Positions 1 through 5,108 of a stretch of DNA of 6,042 nt are shown here, one piece after another. The notes under the pieces were generated by a model. It was not told where the DNA came from. It did not search any database and worked only from the letters and a program-made list of their open reading frames with translations. The translations under genes and the position numbers were made by a program. Numbering within the stretch: the first letter of the stretch is position 1; the number at the start of each line of letters is the position of its first letter. Source of the DNA: JAWXBM01 sp964602895 (GTDB taxonomy: Bacteria > Pseudomonadota > Gammaproteobacteria > Xanthomonadales > SZUA-36); the NCBI GenBank assembly GCA_964602895.1, contig CAZRTG010000204.1, positions 1-6,042 of the forward strand, in the 5' to 3' direction.

Positions 1-195
1 GTTGGCATCCAGGATATCGCAGTGGATGAATTCGGGTTTTGTGCCGGTGATTTCTGCCACTCGATCCAAAGCTTTGATGTTGCTGTTGCTGAGATTATCG
101 ATCACAACCACCTGGTAGCCTGATTCGATCAGCTCGACACAGGTGTGGGAGCCGATATAGCCGGTGCCGCCGGTGACGAGGATGGTTTTGGTCAT
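1..195 (-). CDS. galE: UDP-glucose 4-epimerase GalE, N-terminal part (runs off the left edge)
   Basis: This is the first 65 codons of an extended short-chain dehydrogenase/reductase; the gene continues beyond base 1. The translation begins MTKTILVTGGTGYIGSHTC. It shows the NAD-binding glycine motif TGGTGYIGSH (residues 8-17) and, after the second beta strand, the acidic residue D33 in DNLSNS, which contacts the NAD ribose. The GYIGSHTCVEL and DNLSNS wording is typical of GalE, which interconverts UDP-glucose and UDP-galactose in the cytoplasm. The catalytic S/T...YxxxK residues lie outside the window, so a UDP-GlcNAc or UDP-glucuronate epimerase cannot be excluded. ATG at 195 is chosen because it places the Rossmann motif at the usual distance from the N terminus. 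No Shine-Dalgarno sequence precedes it; the upstream bases are C-rich (ACCCAGCCCC). It follows the decarboxylase gene on the same strand after a 277-bp repeat-filled gap, and could supply galactose for the polysaccharide. Confidence 0.9.
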   Translation of the reverse strand, partial: MTKTILVTGGTGYIGSHTCVELIESGYQVVVIDNLSNSNIKALDRVAEITGTKPEFIHCDILDAN

Positions 196-227
196 GGGGC
201 TGGGTTTAGTGCTGTGTTGGGTTTATG

Positions 228-245
228 GGTCCCGGTCCCGGTCCC
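228..245. repeat. Hexamer tandem repeat (GGTCCC)x3
   Basis: GGTCCC occurs three times head to tail at 228-233, 234-239 and 240-245, at the left edge of the first complete palindromic element. The other complete element has this sequence only once (390-395). The extra copies look like a local slippage expansion of the element's terminal GGTCCC. Confidence 0.85.
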
Positions 246-270
246 GGATAGAGGCTTCGCCTCTTCCGGG
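243..270. repeat. Complete palindromic element A (hairpin)
   Basis: CCCGGA (243-248) pairs with TCCGGG (265-270), and AGAGGC (250-255) pairs with GCCTCT (259-264). A single unpaired T (249) and a TTC loop (256-258) complete a 12-bp, GC-rich stem. Either strand can form it. No run of T follows on either side, so it is not a standard intrinsic terminator. Confidence 0.8.
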
Positions 271-376
271 ATGACGGATTTGGGCGGCTGCGCATCTTCC
301 GGGATGACGGGCTCGGGCGGCTGCGCCTCTTCCGGGATGACGGCTTTGGGCGGCTTTGCATCTTCCGGGATGACGG
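262..376. repeat. 33-bp tandem array of shortened elements
   Basis: The 16-base core TCTTCCGGGATGACGG is exactly repeated at 262-277, 295-310, 328-343 and 361-376, a strict 33-bp period. Between cores lie variants of GGGCGGCTGCGC or GGGCGGCTTTGC. Compared with the complete elements, these units lack the left arm (TCCCGGATA) that pairs with TCCGGG. They probably arose by deletion of that arm followed by tandem duplication. The unit length is a multiple of three and contains no stop codon in several frames, which gives 11-residue peptide repeats in overlapping reading frames on both strands. Confidence 0.85.
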
Positions 377-392
377 GCTTTAAGGTGTGGGT

Positions 393-420
393 CCCGGATA
401 AAAGCTTTGCTTTTTCCGGG
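393..420. repeat. Complete palindromic element E (hairpin)
   Basis: CCCGGA (393-398) pairs with TCCGGG (415-420), and AAAAGC (400-405) pairs with GCTTTT (409-414). There is an unpaired T (399) and a TTT loop. The geometry matches element A exactly, but the inner stem sequence differs with paired changes. It is the first hairpin downstream of the decarboxylase stop codon (473), so it could protect the 3' end of that transcript. Confidence 0.8.
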
Positions 421-472
421 ATGACGGAGCTAAGGGAGATGGCTGTTGTCCTATTCATCGGTGGAAGCTCAC

Positions 473-1441
473 TCAGGTTTTTGCAATTGATTTTTTGAAA
501 AACTCGATGGTTGTTGGCAAACCGTCGTCCAGGCTTACTTTGGGCTCCCAACCGAGTTTTTCGCGGGCCTGGGTGATGTCTGGTTTGCGTTGGGTGGGGT
601 CGTCTTGTGGCAAGGGCTCGTAGATCAGCGTGGAGCCCTTATTAACCAGGGCGATGACTTTTTCGGCCAACTGTTTGATGGAGAATTCTCCGGGGTTACC
701 CAGGTTTACAGGGCCGGTAACCGTTGGGTCGCTTTCCATCAGCTTTATCAAACCGGCAACCAGGTCATCCACATAGCAGAAGGAGCGGGTTTGGCTGCCG
801 TCGCCGTATATGGTGATGTCCTTGCCCTGCAAGGCTTGCACAATAAAGTTGGATACCACTCGGCCGTCGTTGGGTAGCATTCTCGGCCCATAAGTGTTGA
901 AAATACGAGCTACTTTGATGGGTAGTTTGTGCTGCCGCCAGTAATCAAAAAACAGGGTTTCGGCACAGCGTTTGCCTTCATCGTAACAGCTGCGAATGCC
1001 AATCGGGTTTACATTACCCCAGTAACTTTCTGGTTGGGGGTGTACATCCGGGTCACCATATACTTCTGACGTGGATGCCTGCAGGATGCGCGCACCCGTG
1101 CGTTTGGCCAGCCCCAACATGTTGATGGCACCGTGCACGCTGGTCTTCGTAGTTTGTACCGGATCACGTTGATAATGAATGGGCGATGCCGGGCAAGCCA
1201 GGTTATAGATACGGTCCACCTCAACATACAGAGGAAAAGTCACATCGTGGCGTTTCAATTCAAAATTGGGGTGTTCGAGAAGGTGGATGATATTGCGCCG
1301 GGTGCTGGTGTAGAAATTGTCCACACACAACACATCGTGACCCTGCTCCAGCAAGCGTTCACATAAATGCGAACCCAGGAACCCTGCCCCGCCGGTAACC
1401 AATACGCGTAAGGGGCCGCCGCCGCTGGTTGCTGGGGTCAT
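473..1441 (-). CDS. uxs: UDP-glucuronate decarboxylase (UDP-xylose synthase)
   Basis: This 322-residue cytosolic enzyme of the extended SDR family oxidises UDP-glucuronate at C4 with NAD, decarboxylates it, and reduces it to UDP-xylose. The sequence shows TGGAGFLGSH (16-25, NAD binding), DNFYTS (41-46), the family signature NLACPASPIHYQ (80-91), and STSEVYGDP (123-131) with catalytic S/E. It also has the active-site pair Y153 and K157 in YDEGKR, followed by ARIFNTYGPRM (178-188). The NLACPASP and YDEGKR wording separates UXS from GalE, dTDP-glucose dehydratase and ArnA. The length is normal for bacterial UXS, which lacks the membrane anchor of animal enzymes. ATG 1441 has GAGG (1449-1452) seven bases upstream. 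A strong -10 box lies 47 bases upstream, so the gene may have its own promoter in addition to read-through from the transferase gene. Its substrate requires a UDP-glucose dehydrogenase, not seen here. Confidence 0.95.
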   Translation of the reverse strand: MTPATSGGGPLRVLVTGGAGFLGSHLCERLLEQGHDVLCVDNFYTSTRRNIIHLLEHPNFELKRHDVTFPLYVEVDRIYNLACPASPIHYQRDPVQTTKTSVHGAINMLGLAKRTGARILQASTSEVYGDPDVHPQPESYWGNVNPIGIRSCYDEGKRCAETLFFDYWRQHKLPIKVARIFNTYGPRMLPNDGRVVSNFIVQALQGKDITIYGDGSQTRSFCYVDDLVAGLIKLMESDPTVTGPVNLGNPGEFSIKQLAEKVIALVNKGSTLIYEPLPQDDPTQRKPDITQAREKLGWEPKVSLDDGLPTTIEFFKKSIAKT

Positions 1442-1487
1442 ATCCTGGCCTCATACATATTATTTTTCTCCCACGTGTCTGGCTTTG

Positions 1488-1493
1488 ATTATA
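1488..1493 (-). promoter_or_regulatory. Candidate -10 box for the decarboxylase gene
   Basis: The minus strand reads TATAAT, a perfect sigma-70 -10 consensus, in the 93-bp gap before the decarboxylase gene. Predicted transcription would begin about 7 bases downstream and leave a leader of roughly 40 bases before ATG 1441. At 16-18 bp spacing there is no good -35 hexamer (TATGGA at 17 bp is a poor match). If real, it may need an activator, possibly at the adjacent palindrome. Confidence 0.5.
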
Positions 1494-1521
1494 GGTGGAT
1501 ATGATGAATATCCATATCACC
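1494..1521. promoter_or_regulatory. Imperfect palindrome abutting the -10 box (possible operator)
   Basis: On the plus strand GGT plus GATATG (1494-1496 and 1498-1503, with G1497 bulged) can pair with CATATCACC (1513-1521) across a 9-base centre. An alternative shorter fold pairs GGATAT (1497-1502) with ATATCC (1508-1513). The element ends directly next to TATAAT and covers the space where a -35 region would lie. No T-run follows on the minus strand, which argues against a terminator. A protein-binding operator is a reasonable inference; the regulator is unknown. Confidence 0.45.
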
Positions 1522-1534
1522 CCCTGGATTCTGG

Positions 1535-2650
1535 CTAGCGAGCAAAAGTCTCCTCAATCGTGAAGTCATGATGCACAAAATGCCGTCCCAGGAAGCGTTG
1601 TGAACGCCAACAATGTCTCAGGTAAAAGTAATAACTGAACGCTATCAACATGAACAGGTAAAAACTGAAATATTCGGGTAACGTACTCAATTCAATGACC
1701 GTCCCGATCAAGGCCATCACCACTGCAAAGCCGGTAATGGCCAGCCAGGTGGCTTCCACGCTGAAACCCGCACGCAGAAAAGCATGATGCAGGTGTTGGT
1801 TATCGGCTTCAAAGGCCGAATGTCCCTGGCGCCAACGGGTCCAGATCAGTGTCGAGGTATCCAGCAAAGGCACTGCGAACAGCCACACGGCCGTCATGGG
1901 CATGAAAATCCGATCATCGCCGTTGCCCAACGAGATAAAAAACCAGGCCAGAATAAAACCCAGCAGCAAAGATCCGGAATTTCCCAGAAACACCTTGGCC
2001 CGGGTTATCCAGGGGAAATGAGCATTAAACAGGAGAAATCCGCTGACCGCAGCAATGGCCAATGCCAGCATCAGTGCACTGGTTGATGCCCCTCCCTGGA
2101 ATGCAAACAGCGCCATGCCCGTAGCACTTACCAGAAATATGCTGCCGCCCAATCCATCCATTCCATCGATCATATTAAAGGCATTGATCACACCCAATGC
2201 TGCAAACAGGGTAATGGGTACGGCTATCACGCCCAGCTCAAGCATTTCGCCGGTGAACAACGTGCCAAAATCAGACAACAGGACGTTGGCGGGCCCTATC
2301 ATCACCAGGCAAGCTGTAATTTGAATCAAAAACCGCAAAAGCGGGCTCAGGCCTCTCAGGTCATCGACAATTCCAACGCCCAGCAATAACAGCCCCGACA
2401 GCAGCAGCCATCCCAGTCCACCTGCATGCAGGCTCATGGCAAGTGGCGATAAAACTGTGCCCAATAGCAGGGCCAGGAAGATACCCACACCGCCCACTAC
2501 CGGCGTGGCTTGCTCATGCACTTTTCGCGAGCCCGGACGATCCACCCAGCCGCATTTGTATGCAATGGGTATTAAGGCCAGAACAATCGCAACCGTTGAC
2601 AATAAAGTCAGCCCTATTGCCACAACAGGAAATTCCCTTAAATAAGACAT
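1535..2650 (-). CDS. WecA-family undecaprenyl-phosphate sugar-1-phosphate transferase
   Basis: This 371-residue polytopic inner-membrane enzyme belongs to the polyprenyl-phosphate N-acetylhexosamine-1-phosphate transferase family (glycosyltransferase 4/MraY-WecA superfamily). It would start glycan synthesis by moving a sugar phosphate from a UDP sugar to undecaprenyl phosphate. Visible motifs in order are VDRP (36-39), KVHE (43-46), VVGG (51-54), VDDLRGLSP (95-103, Mg-binding aspartates), NAFNMIDGMDGL (156-167), FLGNSGSL (221-228), PLLDT (261-265) and DNQHLHHAF (283-291, the HIHH-like loop of WecA enzymes). About ten or eleven hydrophobic segments are present. ATG 2650 lacks a clear ribosome site. 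GTG at 2623 (residue 10) has AAGGGAA nine bases upstream and is an alternative start. The sugar (GlcNAc, GalNAc or another) cannot be read from sequence. It lies 84 bp after the O-antigen-polymerase-like gene, consistent with a shared pathway. Confidence 0.93.
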   Translation of the reverse strand: MSYLREFPVVAIGLTLLSTVAIVLALIPIAYKCGWVDRPGSRKVHEQATPVVGGVGIFLALLLGTVLSPLAMSLHAGGLGWLLLSGLLLLGVGIVDDLRGLSPLLRFLIQITACLVMIGPANVLLSDFGTLFTGEMLELGVIAVPITLFAALGVINAFNMIDGMDGLGGSIFLVSATGMALFAFQGGASTSALMLALAIAAVSGFLLFNAHFPWITRAKVFLGNSGSLLLGFILAWFFISLGNGDDRIFMPMTAVWLFAVPLLDTSTLIWTRWRQGHSAFEADNQHLHHAFLRAGFSVEATWLAITGFAVVMALIGTVIELSTLPEYFSFYLFMLIAFSYYFYLRHCWRSQRFLGRHFVHHDFTIEETFAR

Positions 2651-2734
2651 GTGGGGTGTTTGCCGGAAATTCCTTTTTCAGAGGCGTATCATTTTAGCCT
2701 GATTACAATGGCACGGGTATGTTCATTCCAGCGC
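2651..2734 (-). other. 84-bp gap before the transferase gene, with a weak promoter candidate
   Basis: This is the first break in the otherwise overlapping gene chain. The minus strand contains TAAAAT (2696-2691), five of six bases of the -10 consensus, but no convincing -35 element at standard spacing. A ribosome-site-like AAGGAA lies about 18 bases before ATG 2650, too far for that start. The nonamer GGAAATTCC at 2665-2673 recurs at 2628-2636 just inside the gene. No terminator hairpin is visible, so read-through from the upstream gene is likely. Confidence 0.3.
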
Positions 2735-4099
2735 TCAATGATAATCGCGGGAGCTGAACGACTGCGCACAAGCCAGGCCCATAATGCAGGAATACAGTAT
2801 GGCGACCGCCGGTATTTGCACGCTGAAATCAACCAGTGCGTGGGTTCCTACCAAAACCGAAGCGCTGGCACCCACCGCTGGAATTATCCAATCCCGTTGC
2901 CGTTTTCGCACACCATTGAAACAGACAATGGCTAGACCCAGCATGGACAACAGCAGGCACAGTGCTGCAGGAATACCAAGATCAAAAAAACTTTCCAGGT
3001 AACTGTTATGTGCGTAATTCACCAGCTTTGAAATTTCTTCGGTACGGTACAGACGAAAGGCGTCTTCAAAATTGCCGTGACCATAGCCCAGCCAGGGGTT
3101 ATCGATTATTGCCTGGCCTACTTTTTCATAAACCTGCGCCCTGCCGGGCGCGTCCATGCCGCTAACGCCATAGCGATCCAGCAATATGTCGCTGTTTATC
3201 CAGAAAGCCAGCGCCGACACCACCAGCACGGAAGCAATGATGGCACGGGTTCGGTTGGTGACTTTGCCGCGTTTGCGGTCCACCAGCAGCAACATGACCA
3301 CACAGGCAAGGAAGGTAGCTGCAAAGCCACCGCGGGAATGACTGGATACCAGCGCTGAAACCACCAGAATCAAACCAGCCAGAGGCAGCCAGGCACGCGC
3401 CAGAAAGCGATTGATGCGTTCCTGCCGTTGCTGCATCGCCAGCATGGGATAGTCGGGAACCCGGGACATACGATCAAAAAATACACCCAGGCCACAAACC
3501 AGAGTTAAACCAGCCCAGGTGGCAAAATGGTTCCGGTTAACAAATGTGGCACGCACATCGCGACCAAATGAGTCATCGGCATACCACATGAATTCGCGCA
3601 GCACGCCGAAATACGACAACAACCCATAAACCGAAAACACCACCCCGGTAATAAAAAACCACAACAGTCCGCGACGGGCCAGTTGCCGGTTACGGCCAAG
3701 TTGCAGCGCCAGCATGAATACCACCGCGTAGGACAGGGTTCGCAGAATAGCCATGAGCGTGTCTTCCGGTGCCAGCGAAATTGAACCCGCAAAGGCTTCA
3801 CCCAATGATTCGCTGGCCAGTTCCCAGGCAGGATGGTGCCAGCCAGAGGGTATCCAGGGCACGGTTTGCAGATAGGCCCAGGCCATGGCAAGCAAAAATA
3901 GTAGTGGAATGGTTGGATGCAAGCCCAGAAAGAGGGGCCGCCTAGCCAACAAGCCCAGCACCAGGTAGATGGCCAGCAGGGCTGATGAAACCAACGCGAC
4001 CAGCGTCCAGGACCAGGGCTGGTTGCTGCCTAATGGAATCGCAGCCCAAATACATAAAAGCAATAACAGGCCAAACAGTAAAGAATCAATTCGTGCCAT
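2735..4099 (-). CDS. O-antigen ligase/polymerase-like membrane protein (Wzy/WaaL superfamily)
   Basis: This 454-residue protein has about ten to twelve hydrophobic segments and one large periplasmic-type loop between them, the layout of the Wzy_C/O-antigen ligase superfamily. These inner-membrane proteins polymerise or transfer lipid-linked glycans on the periplasmic face. Recognisable features are ATFVNRNHFATW (184-195), SHSRGG (253-258), R320 in APGRAQVYE, GYGHGNFEDAF (338-348) and AHNSYLESFFDLG (363-375). The last matches the conserved histidine loop of the family, and HALVDFSVQIPA (420-431) lies near the C terminus. Sequence alone does not separate a polymerase (Wzy) from a ligase (WaaL) or a protein O-glycosyltransferase. 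The polysaccharide genes around it favour a polymerase or ligase of this locus. ATG 4099 lies 14 bp inside the upstream Sel1/SPOR gene. The nearest ribosome-site-like AGGAAAG is 11 bases upstream, so expression probably depends on translational coupling. Confidence 0.88.
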   Translation of the reverse strand: MARIDSLLFGLLLLLCIWAAIPLGSNQPWSWTLVALVSSALLAIYLVLGLLARRPLFLGLHPTIPLLFLLAMAWAYLQTVPWIPSGWHHPAWELASESLGEAFAGSISLAPEDTLMAILRTLSYAVVFMLALQLGRNRQLARRGLLWFFITGVVFSVYGLLSYFGVLREFMWYADDSFGRDVRATFVNRNHFATWAGLTLVCGLGVFFDRMSRVPDYPMLAMQQRQERINRFLARAWLPLAGLILVVSALVSSHSRGGFAATFLACVVMLLLVDRKRGKVTNRTRAIIASVLVVSALAFWINSDILLDRYGVSGMDAPGRAQVYEKVGQAIIDNPWLGYGHGNFEDAFRLYRTEEISKLVNYAHNSYLESFFDLGIPAALCLLLSMLGLAIVCFNGVRKRQRDWIIPAVGASASVLVGTHALVDFSVQIPAVAILYSCIMGLACAQSFSSRDYH

Positions 4100-5108
4100 G
4101 GCTACTGACGCTTTCCTGGCTAGCCTGCATATTCCGCTTGTTGATCAGGTCCTGCACCATGCCATAGCGTCGAATCCACAACTGACTGGGCTTTGCCAGG
4201 CTTGTTGGAAATTGCTGTTGTGCGGCACGCGCGGCGTCAATCGTCGAGTAATCACCCTGTACCAACACATACAGGGGGGCCTTTTCATCACCTTGCCGGT
4301 AAATAGCGAAAGGTGTCATTTCAGGGTGAGCATCAATCAACCTTGTCATGCTTTGCAGATTCTTGAGTGCAATCACCTGGATGGTGTGATGCTCACCATT
4401 GCGTGCAAGTATCCATGCTTCGTCATTGGCCCCCTCCGGTACCGTTTCTGGTTCCACTGCCTGTTCAGGCAATGGCAGCACTTCAACCGCCTCTGCCGGG
4501 CCAGTTTGAACAACCAGCAACTCTGCTTGCTGTAATGAGCCTTGCCGTCGATATTGTGCAATCACATCAGCAGAAACTGGGTCGCCATTGGCTGCAGCTT
4601 CTTCAAACCATTGCATGGCCATAGCTGGATCAGCGGTTACACCGATACCGTCCCGGTACATCACTGCAAGGTTGTACTGTGCATCCGCATCACCCTGCCT
4701 GGCCGCCATCTCCAACCATTTTATGGCCTCAAAATTGCTGGCAGGTACTCCCTGCCCTATCGAGTACAGATAGCCCAGTTTGGATTGGGCTCCGGCGTGG
4801 TTCAATTCAGCAGCCTGACGCAAAAAGCCAGCAGAACGGATCGTATCCTGCTCGACCCCCTGTCCTATCCAGAACAGCATGGCTACCGCATAAAAAGTCT
4901 CTGCCAGTTCCTGTGGATGAACGTCTGTAGCTGGGCTCTCGATTACGCGCTGCCATTCTTTCAATGCTTTTGGAAAATTACCTTGCTGGTAAGCCTGGAC
5001 TCCGGTTTGATAATCAGCCCAGGCTGTCGTCTGGGCCACCATCTGGGCCGCCGTGACCACAAGCAGGCTTAATATCATCAAAACCTGTTTTTTTATGTAC
5101 TCAATCAA
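4086..5108 (-). CDS. Secreted Sel1/TPR-repeat protein with C-terminal SPOR-like domain
   Basis: This 340-residue protein has an N-terminal export signal: K6 and K7, hydrophobic core 9-25, and probable cleavage after AWA (31) or MVA (25). Next come a TPR-like helix pair (about 33-66) and three Sel1-like repeats (about 67-102, 103-139 and 140-175), seen in LFWIGQGV, LGYLYSIGQGV and LAVMYRDGIGV. A Pro/Glu-rich linker follows (about 200-228), then a region matching a SPOR fold (about 230-322). There, HTIQVIAL, YVLVQGDYSTIDAARAA and SQLWIRRYGMVQ correspond to its strands and helix. SPOR domains bind denuded peptidoglycan glycan strands; Sel1 repeats mediate protein contacts. A periplasmic scaffold is therefore inferred. 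The start is TTG 5108: AAGGGG lies 8 bases upstream, and the later ATG 5078 would remove the charged part of the signal peptide. The TTG shares four bases (TTGA) with the phosphatase stop. No lipobox cysteine is seen. Confidence 0.82.
   Translation of the reverse strand: MIEYIKKQVLMILSLLVVTAAQMVAQTTAWADYQTGVQAYQQGNFPKALKEWQRVIESPATDVHPQELAETFYAVAMLFWIGQGVEQDTIRSAGFLRQAAELNHAGAQSKLGYLYSIGQGVPASNFEAIKWLEMAARQGDADAQYNLAVMYRDGIGVTADPAMAMQWFEEAAANGDPVSADVIAQYRRQGSLQQAELLVVQTGPAEAVEVLPLPEQAVEPETVPEGANDEAWILARNGEHHTIQVIALKNLQSMTRLIDAHPEMTPFAIYRQGDEKAPLYVLVQGDYSTIDAARAAQQQFPTSLAKPSQLWIRRYGMVQDLINKRNMQASQESVSSHGTN

Larger units (their letters stand above)
228..427. repeat. Cluster of five REP-like palindromic elements (two complete, three shortened)
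   Basis: The 277-bp gap between the decarboxylase and galE is dominated by copies of one element. All five share the right-hand core TCTTCCGGGATGACGG or a one-base variant, beginning at 262, 295, 328, 361 and 412. The outermost two copies (about 228-277 and 386-427) also have the left arm GGGTCCCGGATA and fold into strong hairpins. The middle three lack that arm and repeat every 33 bp. The structure recalls REP/BIME-type intergenic palindromes of proteobacteria, which can affect mRNA stability or downstream expression and are often mobilised by RAYT transposases. That family assignment is inference from form and position; no transposase is in the window. The flanks 196-227 and 428-472 hold no recognisable promoter, ribosome site or gene. 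Confidence 0.8.

Noticed and set aside
262..376. CRISPR array
   Set aside because: The 33-bp period comes from contiguous repeats whose intervening 17 bases are near-identical to each other. There are no unique spacers and no cas genes.
393..420. Intrinsic terminator of the decarboxylase gene
   Set aside because: The stem is strong, but on the minus strand it is followed by CGGGACC rather than a U-run, and near-copies occur nearby as repeats.
145..498. Plus-strand 117-codon frame with repeated GGCASSGMT-like 11-residue units
   Set aside because: The peptide repeat is the direct reading of the 33-bp DNA repeat, and similar open frames occur on the opposite strand. It overlaps galE and the decarboxylase antisense and has no ribosome site, so I treat it as a by-product of the repeat.
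1535..2650. MraY (peptidoglycan phospho-MurNAc-pentapeptide transferase)
   Set aside because: The DNQHLHHAF loop and the VDDLRGLSP wording match WecA/TagO-type enzymes, and the neighbours are glycan genes rather than mur genes.
3969..4535. Long plus-strand frame opposite the Wzy-like and Sel1/SPOR genes
   Set aside because: It lies antisense to two well-supported genes, shows no recognisable motif and has no ribosome site, so it is a shadow frame.
4542..5072. Plus-strand 176-codon frame opposite the Sel1/SPOR gene
   Set aside because: It is the antisense shadow of repeat-containing coding sequence and has no family features.
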